A stretch of 64,000 nt of DNA from Cyanophora paradoxa (lineage: Eukaryota > Glaucocystophyceae > Cyanophorales > Cyanophoraceae). The stretch covers positions 1 through 64,000 of the forward strand of contig QPMI01000569.1 in NCBI GenBank assembly GCA_004431415.1. The letters are read 5' to 3'. Positions 36,849-47,266 of this stretch are shown one piece after another (the first letter of the stretch is position 1; each line of letters opens with the position of its first letter). The notes under the pieces are model-generated. The model worked only from the letters and a program-made list of their open reading frames with translations. It was not told the origin of the DNA and ran no database searches. Position numbers and translations under genes: made by a program.

Positions 36849-37050
36849 CAGCGCCTCGCCGACGGAGACGGCGAGCCCGAGCCCGTCGCCCAGCGCCTCG
36901 CCGACGCAGACGCTGAGCCCGAGCCCGAGCCCGAGCCCGTCGCCCAGCGCCTCGCCGACGGAGACGCCGAGCCCGAGCCCGTCGCCCAGCGCCTCGCCGA
37001 CAGAGACGCCGAGCCCGAGCCCGTCTCCCAGCGCCTCGCCGACGGAGACG

Positions 37051-37082
<32 letters not shown>

Positions 37083-37272
37083 CAGCGCCTCGCCGACGGA
37101 GACGGCGAGCCCGAGCCCGTCGCCCAGCGCCTCGCCGACGCAGACGCTGAGCCCGAGCCCGTCGCCCAGCGCCTCGCCGACGGAGACGCCGAGCCCGAGC
37201 CCGTCGCCCAGCGCCTCGCCGACGGAGACGGCGAGCCCGAGCCCGTCGCCCAGCGCCTCGCCGACGGAGACG

Positions 37273-37304
<32 letters not shown>

Positions 37305-40300
37305 CAGCGCCTCGCCGACGGAGACGCCGAGCCCGAGCCTGTCGCCCAGCGCCTCTCCGACGGAGACGGCGAGCCCGAGCCCGTCGCCCAGCGCCTCGGC
37401 GACGGAGACGCCGAGCCCGAGCCCGTCGCCCAGCGCCTCGGCGACGGAGACGCCGAGCCCGAGCCCGAGCCCCTCTCTCAGAACGGACGCGCGCGGCGAT
37501 GTTGGATCCGGTTCTGCCAACGGGAGCGCGTCGAGCGCGGAGGGAGCTCTGCCTGCGTGGGCGAATCGGGAACGCATGGCGGCGCTCGTGAAGGCTCGCC
37601 CCCTCCGCTTCCCGCGCAGCCTCTCCCGTGCTGAGGCTTGTGAGACAGGTCGCCTTCGCTTCGGGGGCAACTGGCGCGGCTGCTGGCCAGCTCCTTCCCC
37701 AGATCGCGGCGAGGTGCGCCCGGCGCGCAGCCGTGGGGGCGGATCGGAGCGCGGGATCTGACCGCCGGCGCCTTCCCCCCGAGCGCAGTGCAGCGTCGCT
37801 CGCCCACGGGTCCTTCCTCCGCCTCGCCTCGGGCGCCCAGGTGCCCCCTTGGCCTGTACCCCGCCCCTCAGCCCCGGAGCAGGCTCGTCTCTGAAGCCCG
37901 GGGCGGCAGTTCGTGGCGGGGGCGCCGCCGGGGGCGGGGGCGGGGGAACTCTCCGCCTCGTACGAGGCCTACGCGTGCGCGGTGCGGTGGACCCTCGGCA
38001 GCGCCCCCTGCGGCGCCAACGCCACAACCGGCCCCGCCGCGCTCGTTTCTCGGTGCGCCGTTTGAGGACTCGAAATCTCGATCGAAGAGAGAGCAAAGAG
38101 GCTCAGTCGCTGTGCTTGCCCCATGGCGCTGAGCGGCCCTTCCCCCTCCCCGCAGGCGCCGCCTCCTCGCCGCGGACCCCGCCGCCGCCGCCGCCGACGC
38201 CGACGCGCTGCTCCTCTCCGTGCGCCCCGCCCGCGCCCCCGCGAAACAGCGCGCGCCACGCGATCGCATTCTCCTTCGCGGTCCAAAGCGATCCCCTCAC
38301 GCCCGACCCTGCAGTCCGGGGCGGCGCTGGGCGGGGCCGGGGCGGCGGTGCTGGCGGCCCACGGCCTCTCCCTCCTCCTCGCCGCCCGCTGCGCCCGCCG
38401 CGCCGCCCGCGCCCGGGGCGCCCTCGAGGGCCCCGCCGGCGACCGCCTCGCCCGCCGCGCCTACGACCGCAGTGCGTGCCGCGCCCTCTCATCGCCTCGC
38501 CTTGACCTGCCGCCCGCGAGCACACGCTGACGCGCCCCCGCGGCAGCCGTGCGCCGCCTCGGCCTCGCCTTCCCCCGCTGGGAGCTCGTCTGGGCCCAGG
38601 TGCGCCCCCGCCTCTCCCGTTGCACAGAGCCCGCACACCCGCCGCTAGCCGTGGAGCGCGCTGCACAGCCGCCTCAGACGATGCGAGTTCGAGGCCCCTG
38701 ACACCCTTGGCCTCCCTCCGGCCGGCGCGCGCAGGTGGCCATCCCGGCGCTCTCGATCGCGTGCGGGACGGCGGCGCGGGCCGGCTCCCCGGCCCCCGCC
38801 GCAGCGGCGAAGGCGCTCCTCGTGGGGCTCCTCACCCCCTGCACCCTCGCCCTCGCCGCCCTCGTCTTCGTCCAGGTGGGCGGGGGCCCCGCGCCCCGCG
38901 CCCCGCCCCGCCCCGCCCCGCCCCGAGCCGGCGTCGCTGAGCGGCGGCGGCGGCCAGGTCTACTGGCGGCGGCGGGCGCAGTTCAACGCGCACAGCGTCG
39001 CGGAGCCGCGGGCGCTGGCCGACCTCGTCGCGCCCCTCCTCGCGCGGCGCCGCGCCGAGAGGCGCCGCGGCGCCCTCTCGCTCCCCGAGGCAGAGGCGGC
39101 GGCGGCGGCGGCCGCCGCCGGCGCCGCCTCGTGCGGGACCCGCCCGCGCGCAGCGGCCGGCGGGGCGGGCCCCGACGTCCAGTACGTGGATCTCGACGCA
39201 TCCGAGCGCCAGGTCGACGGTACCCGTCCCCTCCTCCTCCTCCTCCCCCCCCCCCCCCCCCCCCATGTCGTCCCTGACGTACCATCAGCCGCGGCCCGCG
39301 TCCGCTCCTGGGTGCAGGGCTGCTCCGGCGGCGGGGGTACCCCCGCTCCGCCTCCTCGGAGCCTCAGCCCGAGCACCCCCCGCGGGCTCTCCCCCTCCCC
39401 CCTGCGGGGCTCGCGGTCGCGATCGCCGCGCCCGCTCGCGATCGGCGATCGCGGCTCGGCCCCCTCGTCGCCCCGCAGCGCCCCGGACCTCGCGCTCGGC
39501 GCGCCGGACCGCGTGCTCAACGTCTTCATCGGCTATGACGATCGCGAAGGCGGGGGGGAGGACGGACCGGGGACGGGGCCCCGCCCGCGGGGGTACAGCC
39601 GCGGCTCGTCCTCGAGCTCGCTGCGCCTCCTGGTGGAGCCGAGCCCGGGGTCGGAGCTCGGGGCGAGCCCCGTCCACTCCCGCTCGCCGTCCCCCTCCCG
39701 CCCTCCGACCCCGCTCGAGCTCCCCGCCGCGACGTCGACCGCCCCGTGGGGCGCGCTGCAGCCGGGGCGGGCGCCGGCGCCCTCGGCGGGGGCCGGCCTC
39801 GCGGGGCTCGCGCCGGCCTCCCCCGGGCACTCGGCCCTGCTCCCCGACCTGCTGCTCGGGGGCGGGGGCGGCGCCGGCGCCGGCCGCTGGCCCGGCTGCG
39901 AGGCCGCGGTCGCTGACGGCTCCGAGCGCCGCCTCGCGGGAGCACGCCGCCATGCGCTCCGCCATGGACGACGCTGCCCGCCGCTTCCGCTCCCCCTCCA
40001 TCCCCTCCCTGGGCTTCTCCGCCCCAGTACCCCCCGGCCCGGGGGGCGACGACCTCGAGCTCGCCACGCGCGTGCTCGTTGCCGCGGGTGTACCCCCGCC
40101 CTCGCTCCTGGTCCTGGGGGGTGCCGAGGGCCCCGCGCCCCCGTTCGAGTCTCAGCGGCGCGCGCCCGCGGTGCGGCGGGAGGGCGGCGGCGCGGACCCG
40201 CCGTACCCCGCCCCGGGATCCGCCGGCGGGCAGCGCACGACGGCGGCCGCGCGCTGCGCCTCTCTCCCTCTGCTGCACCCGCCAGCGTCGCTCCTCGAGC

Positions 40301-42281
40301 CCCCGACGGCAGCGGCGCCCCGATCCCCGAGCGGCAGCCAGGCCCGGCGCCCCACCTCAAGCTCGCCCCCGTACCCGGCGCCCGCCCCCGACTCGTCCGA
40401 CTCCGACTCGGGCGCCCGTACCCCCGAACCCAAGGCCCGCGCCGCCCCCGGCGGCGGCTTTGCGTCCCTCGGCCCGGGTACCCCCCCGGGGGAGCGCCCC
40501 CGCCCCCGGGTGCTCGTGCTGCCCGTCGACAGCGGCGCCCCGTCCGTCGGCGTCTCCTCGGGCGACGAAGCCGGCAGCGCGGGGGGCGCGGCAGCCGCCA
40601 CAGCGGCCGCCCCGCGACCGCCGAGGAGGGCGGCTCGGTCCGCAGCGCGTGGCGCATCGGGGGCCGGCGGGCGGCCGGGGGAAGCCGGGGACGGCGCCGG
40701 CGGGCGGCGGCGAGGAGGGCGTGCTCTTGTGGGGCGGGGCGCTCGGGTCGGGGCGGGTGCTGGGCGCCGCGACGAGCGCCCTCGCCGCCGCCCGCAAGGT
40801 CCCCCCGCCCCGCCCCCCCGCCCCCCCTCCCCTCGAGACGTACCCCCGCAGCGCTCGGCCTCGGCGGCCCTCTTCCTCCGCGACCGCTCCGCCACCATCT
40901 TCTCCCAGGTACCCCCCTGGCCCGCCCCTCCCCCCACTTCTCTGAGCGCTCGGTCGCCCTACCGCAGGCGGCCGCGCTCGCCAGCCCGCGGGTGCTCCGC
41001 CCGGCCCCGGCCCCGCGCCCTCCGCCCGCCCCCCGGCCGCGCCCCCGACCGACGCGCGGGCGCGCGCACGCAGGCGGCGATCGAGGGGCGCGTGGCGTTC
41101 GTGACGAGCTGCGCCGCCGCCATACGCGCCCTCCCCGTCACCTACCGGCCCCCGGGCGAGCAGGAGGCGGCCGGCGCGGCGCCTCCGCCCAAGCGCAGCG
41201 GGCGGGAGCTGTGGGCGCTGCTGGGGCGGCGGGTGCGGCTCTACCGCCTCCTGCGGCGCTCGCCCTTCTGGGTGCGGGACCGGGCCTCGGCGCGGCTGCT
41301 GGCGGCCTGGGGCCCCCTCTTCGAGCACCTGCGCGGCGAGGGGGCGCGCCCCCTCTACACCGCCGCCGACCTCACCCGCTTCCTCCTCGCCGGCTACGCC
41401 CTCGCCTTCCTCCCCAGCGCCCCCGCCCGCCTCGCCGCCCTCGCCGCCCCCGCCGCCGCCCAGCTCCTCTTCCTCGCGTCCGCCCCGCCCCGCCCCGCCC
41501 CGCCCCCTCCTCGCCCGCCCCTCACTGCCCGGGGGCGGGCGCGCAGGCTGGGGCGGCCCTTCCTGTGGCCCCTCGAGAACCTCGTGGCCGGCTTCTCCCT
41601 CGCCGCCCAGGTGCGCGAGCCCCCCGTCCGCCCCTTCCTAGCCGGCCCTGGTGTCGGCCTTGTCGAGGCCAGGCCCGGCTTGCTTGAGCTCCGTCGGAGC
41701 CCCCCGCGCCCCGGGCTCCGTCCGCTCCCGTGTGACGGCGGGGCGCGGCGGCCAGGTGGCGGTCGCAGTCGTCGCGCTGCTGGCGGAGCTCGACGCCCTC
41801 CCCGCCGCCGCCTCCGAGCAGCAGGCGCCCCCTCCCCGCCCCGCCCTGCTCTCGGCCCCGGCCCCTCTCACGCGGCACTCGCAGCGGGCGCTGGCGCTGG
41901 TGCTCCCCTCGGCGGCCGCCCTCTTTGCCTCCTCCGTCGCCGTCCTCGCCGCCGAGGCCGCCGTCGTCTTCGTGCGCCCCGCCCCGCATCGGCCCTCGCT
42001 CCCTCGCCGCGCGGCTGACTGACCCTCCCGCCCCCTCCCCAGCGCGCCGTGCGGGCGTGGCGGCAGCGGCGCGGGCCGGCGCCCCGCCCCCGAGCCGGCC
42101 TCGTCGCGAGGTGCGAGAGGACCCCCCGCCGCCGCCAGCGGAAAGCCGCCGCTGACCTTCGCCCGCCTTCCTTCGTGCTCGTCCTCGCAGGGAGAAGGCC
42201 GCCCGGTACCGCTCCCCGGCGGTGGTCTCCGTGGAAGCCGGCGAGGCGGCGCCGATCTCCCTCCCCTTCAGAGTGCTCTGA
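24842..42281 (+). CDS. Giant secreted/membrane protein with Ser-Pro repeat stalk and C-terminal membrane helices
   Basis: The start MCGRRLARW is followed by a clear signal peptide ([17 protein letters not shown]). The N-terminal ectodomain is spread over several exons: [91 protein letters not shown] and [19 protein letters not shown], with NAT and NST glycosylation sites. From about 26378 to 37473 the frame reads (SP)n-SASPTETP, a hydroxyproline-glycoprotein-like stalk. After it come [20 protein letters not shown] (37960), then hydrophobic, probably membrane-spanning stretches near 38320 ([17 protein letters not shown]), 38735-38875 ([17 protein letters not shown]), 41370-41490, 41555, 41755 and 41900 ([15 protein letters not shown]), and the end ISLPFRVL*. 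The layout recalls polytopic TRP-like surface proteins, but I cannot name a family. Joining the C-terminal part to the repeat part is inference. Eight one-base losses break the frame in the array (see findings). Confidence 0.6.
26378..37473 (+). repeat. 11.1-kb coding minisatellite of 42/54-base units
   Basis: The base unit is 42 bases encoding [14 protein letters not shown] (14 codons). A 54-base form carries two extra SP dipeptides (agcccg), and rare forms have other numbers. Length divided by unit size gives roughly 230-250 units. Variant units (TQAP, MET, SAL, PGAS, TDTP) are spread through it and recur together at fixed long spacings, showing past duplication of blocks. The 54-base units dominate from about 27240 to 29200, the 42-base units elsewhere. 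One unit near 34920 has an internal in-frame deletion (SPSETPSP). Confidence 0.95.
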
Positions 42282-42974
42282 CGGCGGTTCCCGCACACAC
42301 AGTCTTCCCGTCGTTTCGAATCAGCAGCATTCATGATCACTGGTGATCACTGGAATTTAGAATGCATTTATCTATGTAGTGCGGAGTGATCCGGCGCCTT
42401 AGTTTCGAATTCTCTCATATCTCTTAGCACTGCATATTGTGTTTGTCTCATGTCGTCATCCCCTGCAGATAGCGTCTTAGTTTGTTTAACTTTCTGGGCT
42501 CCTATTTTTCGAGCCTCTGCAAGCGATTCCGCGTTGTTAACGTTTTACCTTGTATTTGTATTTTTAGCTAGGGAGCTTGCTGCTGTTACTACATGCTATA
42601 GCTAGTCAAAGAAATAGGTCATGTGCTGAGTTTAGTGCAGATTCGGTGCCTCGTGGTTAGTCCTCAGTCCTGTGCACCGTAGTACAGACATGTCGCACAG
42701 TGTTTGAGATTCGCGTGCTCGTCCTGCTTCGGAAGCCTTGCTTGCAATTGGTTGACCGACTTCAGAAGCCTGTTCTAGATCTGCTTATTCGACTCTTTAT
42801 TTATCAGTAATCAGTCTCAGAGATCGACTGCTAATCAGTAATTTATTCGTTGCGTGTCATATCGTAGTATTCGAGGCAGTGACTCGGTGAAAGTCTGTAT
42901 TCAAGACAGTGACACGGGGGAAAAGCAGCCTAGGGGAATGAGGGGCATGAGGGGCCGAATCCCGGCCGATGGGG
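42282..42974. other. Intergenic region between convergent genes
   Basis: About 690 bases between the stops of the giant gene (+) and CHMP7 (-). It is AT-richer than the flanking genes, has short scattered tttatt-type tracts, and shows nothing I recognise as a gene or repeat. Confidence 0.5.
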
Positions 42975-45093
42975 TCAAGCGGGGAGGGCCTGCCGGGGGG
43001 CGGCGGGCTGCTCCTGCTCCCGCTCCTGCCGCTGCTGCTGGGGGGGGCTCGCCGGCGTGGGAGGGGCCGGCGAGGCCTCTGCATGCGCCTCCGCCTCGCC
43101 TCTCCCCGCAGCGGCCCTCGCCGGCGAGCCGACCGCCGCCGCCGCCGCCGCCGCCGCCTCCTGCAGCCGCCCCGCCCCGGCGCCCCGTTAGTCGGAAGAA
43201 GGGCGAGAGGGGTTGGAGGGCGGGGGCGGCGGGCGGGGCGCACGGCGGCGGCGGCCTCGTCGCGCATGCGACGCTCGATGTCCGCGAGCTCCGAGAGCAG
43301 ATCCTCCTCCCCCGCCCCCTCCGGCCCCGCCACCCCTGCCCCCGCCTCGGAGGACGAGGAGGGGGAGAAGAAGAGGGGGGGTACCGCGGGCGAGGGCGGC
43401 GTCGAGGTCGCGCTGGTCGGCGAGCGCGTCCTCCAGCGCCTCCATCGTCTCCTCCACCCGCCTGCCCGGCGCGGCGGGGCGAGTCGGGGGGAGGAGGAGG
43501 GGGGGAGGGGCGGGGGCGGCCGGGCGCACTCGGGGGTGAGGCCGGCGGCGGCCGTGACGGCCTTGAGCGTGCGCGCGCCCTCGCGGTACGCCTCCAGCAC
43601 CTGCCGGCTCGCCGCCCGCCGGCCCGGGCTCAAGTGAGCAAACCCCTCGGGCGGGCCCGGGGCCTGGCCGCTCGCCTGGGCGCTGACGTGGGCGTCGGCG
43701 ATGCGCGCGAGGACGCCGTCCAGCGTCCGCTTCGACTCGTGCCGCTGCTCCAGCAGCCGCCTGCCCGCCCGCCCGTCAGCCCCGGGCGCCGGGCGGGGCG
43801 GGGCGGGGCGGGGCGGGGCGGGGCGCGCTTGAAGGGCAGGCGCTCGCGCAGGAGGCGCTTCGCCTCGTCCTGGCGGCCGGCGAGCACCGCCGCGCGCGCC
43901 CGCTCCGTCAGACTGCGCCGGCAGGCCCCGTCAGCCCGCCGCCGGCCCGACTTTTCGAGCAGACGGCGTACCCCTCGACCTGGGCCTCGAGGGAGGCGAC
44001 CTGGCGGTCCAGCAGCCGCTTCGTCGCCCGCATGTGCGCGATGCCCCTGCGCGCCCGCGCGCCCGGCTGTCGGCGGGCGCCGCCGGGGCTGAGCGGCGGG
44101 CACGCGGCGCTGCGCACCTGTCCGCCTCGGACACCTTCACGCTCTTCGCCCCACGCGCCGCGAATTTGATCGCCTGCCGCCGGCCCGCCCGCACGTGACG
44201 AGGGGCGGGGGCGCGGGGCGCGCCGGAGTGGGGAACGGGCGCACGCGCTCGCCGCGGCCGTCGGCGCCTGTGGGGAGGACGGCGGCGCGGCGGCGCTCGC
44301 AGAGGAGCCCCGCTGCGAGCTCGGCGGCCTCGTCGGAGAGGCCGGCGCGCTGCGCCAGCTCGCCCAGGAGCAGCACGGCGCCGGCCCCGGCCTCGTCCGC
44401 CTCCGCCGCCGCCCGCTCCGCCGCCTCTGCCAGCTCCTGCGGGCACCTCAGCGGCGGCCGCCGGCGGGCGGCGCGGCGGGGGGCGGCAAGCGGGGGGGCG
44501 GCGGCGACGGGTTCGGGCGCGCCTGCAGAGCGTCGACGAGGACGAACTTGCGCTCGAGCAGCTCCTCCGGCACGTCGCTCACGTCCGAGGGCGGCGCCGA
44601 GCGCCCGCCGACGAGCTGGCCGAGCGTCCAGCGCGCCGGGCCGATGACGGCCTTGGAGAGGAGCCAGGTCGCCCAGCCGACGCCGCCGTCCGCGACCTCC
44701 GCGGCCGCCGCGCGCACGAGGTCCTCCGCCGGGCGCACTTTCCGGTCCTTCTCCAGCTCCGCCTGCGCGGCGGCCGCGCGCCTCGGCGGGGGCGGCGCGG
44801 TTGGGGCGGCGTGACGCGCGCACCAAGACGACGTGCAGGCCGCGCGCGTGCTGGCCATTCGTCCAGCGCATCGCGTCTCGCAATGTCCGCAGCGACACGC
44901 AGGGGCAGCGCGCCCGGCGCGCGAAGTCATCGATCGTCCGCGTCCAGAAGCGCATGCGGTCCGCCCAGCGCTCCGGATCGACTGTGCGGATCTCAAAAGG
45001 GTCCATCAGAAAGCTCATCCGCTCGCCGTCCTTCCAGTCGGGCACATGGGCCTCGGCGTAGGCGCCAAACGCCTCTCTGCTGAAATCGCCCAT
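42975..45093 (-). CDS. CHMP7: Charged multivesicular body protein 7 (ESCRT-III related)
   Basis: CHMP7 recruits ESCRT-III to the nuclear envelope and endosomes. The N-terminal exon starts at 45093 and reads VPDWKDGERMSFLMDPF, VDPERWADRMRFWTRTIDDF and CPCVSLRTLRDAMRW, which matches the CHMP7 N-terminal region (winged-helix type) rather than ordinary CHMPs. The next exons hold WATWLLSKAVIGPARWTLGQ and ERKFVLVDALQ. The Snf7-type coiled region follows on six or more short exons: QAIKFAARGAKSVKVSEADR, IAHMRATKRLLDRQVASLEA, RARAAVLAGRQDEAKRLLRE, QRHESKRTLDGVLARIADAH, VLEAYREGARTLKAVTAAAG, VEETMEALEDALADQRDLDA and EEDLLSELADIERRM. The C-terminal exon is Ala-rich and ends RQALPA, with TGA at 42975-42977. 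Start and domains are secure; the last exon is inferred from its acceptor and frame. Confidence 0.85.
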
Positions 45094-45270
45094 CCGACTG
45101 CCACCACCTTGAGCGCGCCGTCAGCCAAGCGGAGCCGAGCGCCGATGGGCTGCTGGCGCCAAGCTGCACCGTGTTGCCGACAACTTCCAGACACGTGTAC
45201 CCGTGGACAGGCACTACTGAGTACCACGGCGGCTAGCGGTGCGCCGGTACCAGTGCTCCCCAGCTCAAGG
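45094..45270. promoter_or_regulatory. 177-base bidirectional promoter gap
   Basis: This gap lies between the start codons of CHMP7 (-) and the dCTP pyrophosphatase gene (+). It must contain both promoters or 5' leaders; no core motif is obvious. Confidence 0.4.
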
Positions 45271-46247
45271 ATGAAGCGAGGCCACGACGATCCGCCCGAC
45301 TCGCCGGTCCCGTCACCGGCGCCTTTCCTGCACGTCCAGCCGGCGGCCCCGCCGGCGCAAAACCCGCCGGCTCCATCCAGCAGCTCTTCCGGCCCTGCGC
45401 GCTTCTCGGATCTCTCCTTTGAAGGACTGCGCCGCAGGTGAGCTGCATGCGCCCTAGGGCGCGCGTCCGCAACCTGCGCTTACGCCCCGCCAGGCTCGCC
45501 ACGTTCGCCAGAGAGCGCGACTGGGATCAGGTGCCGCCGTCTTCCTTGTATCTTGCTCAATCAGAGACGACTGATGCGCGCGAGCCGCTCAGTTCCACAG
45601 CCCGAGGAATTTGGTTCTGGCTCTGGTCCGTCACTCGTACTGCACATGTCCCTTCAGCCGCGTTGCCGCTCCCTGACGCTCACTCTGCAGGCGGGGGAGG
45701 TCGGAGAGGTCAGCTTGCTCCGTTCCCGATCGCTCCGGCCGCCGCTCGCCCGGCGGTGCTCCGCGTCCGCGATGGCGCAGCGTGACCAACCGCGCAGGTC
45801 GCTGAGCTCTTCCAGTGGAAATCAGATGCGGAGGCCGCGCCCGGGCTTCCTGGTACGATTCCAGGCCGCAAATCCGCGGCCGCGCGGCCGTGCTAACGCG
45901 GGTGTCCCAGGCTGGAGCCCGCAGGACGGTAACCGCGCCGCACGCATCCGCCGCCGGGGCGGGCGACTGACGCCGCCGCGGTCGCCACGCAGTGTCGAAG
46001 GTGGAGCAGGAGCTGAGCGACGTGCTCTGCTACCTCGTGCGCTCGCGCCGCGCCGGCCGCGCGCGCCCGGCGGGGCCGCCCTGACGCCGCCGCCGGCCGC
46101 CTCGGCAGGTGCGCCTTGCGGACCGCTGCAACGTCGACCTGGCGGCGGCGGTGCAGCGGAAGATCGCGCTGAACGAGGCCAAGTACCCGGCCGAGCAGGT
46201 CCGCGGCAGCTCCAAGAAGTACAGCGAGTACCGCGAGGCCGCCCGCT

Positions 46248-46293
<46 letters not shown>

Positions 46294-46705
46294 GGGGCGC
46301 TGCTCGTCCTCGTCGGACCCGATGCGCATGCCCTTCGACGACGACGCCCTCGAGTCGGGCTCCAGCAGCCCCGTGCGGGACCCGCTCGCCGTCTCGCCCC
46401 TCTCCGGGCCCCTCCCCAGCACCAGCGCCAGCGCCGGCGGCGGCGGCGGCAGCGGCGCCGGCGGCGGCGGCTCCGGAGGCGGCGAGGTCGCCGGCCTCTC
46501 GAGCGTCGGGCTGGGGCCGGGGGGCGGGGCGGGCCCCCGCCCCTCGTCCTCCTCCTCGCCCCTCGCGCCCGAGCCGCAGCGGCGGCGCCTCTCGGACGGC
46601 GTGATGGGCATGCGGCGCGGCCCCGCCTCCTGCATCGACCCGACCGGCGGCGACGGCGAGGAGGACGACCGCGGCGGCTCCCCTATTCCCAAGGACCCCG
46701 AATAG
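45271..46705 (+). CDS. DCTPP1: dCTP pyrophosphatase 1 (MazG-like NTP pyrophosphohydrolase)
   Basis: This enzyme hydrolyses dCTP and modified dCTPs to the monophosphate, cleaning the nucleotide pool. Exons in order: MKRGHDDPPDSPVPS with a Ser/Pro leader and FSDLSFEGLRRR; LATFARERDWDQ; FHSPRNLVLAL; AGEVGE; AELFQWKSDAE; GWSPQD; VSKVEQELSDVLCYLVR; RLADRCNVDLAAAVQRKIAL and NEAKYPAEQVRGSSKKYSEY. The metal-binding acidic residues of the family are visible in GEVGE and in EQELSD, and the substrate-binding FxWxS is FQWKSD. Introns are short with CTGAC branch points. Unusual is a long C-terminal tail beyond the family's usual end: a run of about 16 Ala, then Ser/Gly-rich sequence and a final ASCIDPTGGDGEEDDRGG segment. 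The stop is TAG at 46703-46705. Confidence 0.9.
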
Positions 46706-47266
46706 CAGCCAGCCCGCGTCGGCCAGGCGCGCGCGGTCGGCGGGGGTGCGCCGGCGCGTCTCGGGGCCTTGTTCTCTGCATGCTATGGCCACTTGCAAGT
46801 TCGACACATCGATGTTTCGCAAATAGATAGCACTTGCACTTCATTTGGTTTTCGAATTCCATTGATTCATGCATATGCAATTCCAAGTCGACGTCGCATC
46901 GACATCGGGCTGGGCACAGATCGCAAAGCTGGGCGGGCAACAGCTAAAGCTAGTAGCTAGGAACGCTGCATCGATTGCTCGCTGCCTATTACATCTACTG
47001 GGCGGGTGTGAAGATACGAAGTGTGTATCCACTGTTCACTCAAGTCCTGGTAATGAAGTGGCCTATAGTACACTATTGCTACAAGTCATTGAACGCGAAC
47101 AGCGCAACGGAAATGACACGGAAAGAATGCTCATGCGAAGCACAGTGGCAACAAAACAATGCGGGACGGAAAAATGCTGCACGGTGGGGGGTACTGTACA
47201 CGGTGCGGAAAGAGAAAGGCGAAAGGCTCGGGGGGGGGGGGGGGGGGGGGGGGGGGGTCGGCGGCC
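46706..47266. other. Intergenic region with a 28-base G run
   Basis: It separates two convergent genes. Left part AT-richer with no gene signal; at 47230-47257 there is an uninterrupted run of 28 G. Its length in the assembly is likely unreliable. Confidence 0.6.

Noticed and set aside
25782-38096. A minus-strand ORF of about 4,100 codons ([14 protein letters not shown] repeats)
   Set aside because: It is the reverse reading of the Ser/Pro minisatellite, switches between three repeat registers, and has no start context or recognisable domain at either end. The + strand frame has a signal peptide and family-like ectodomain.
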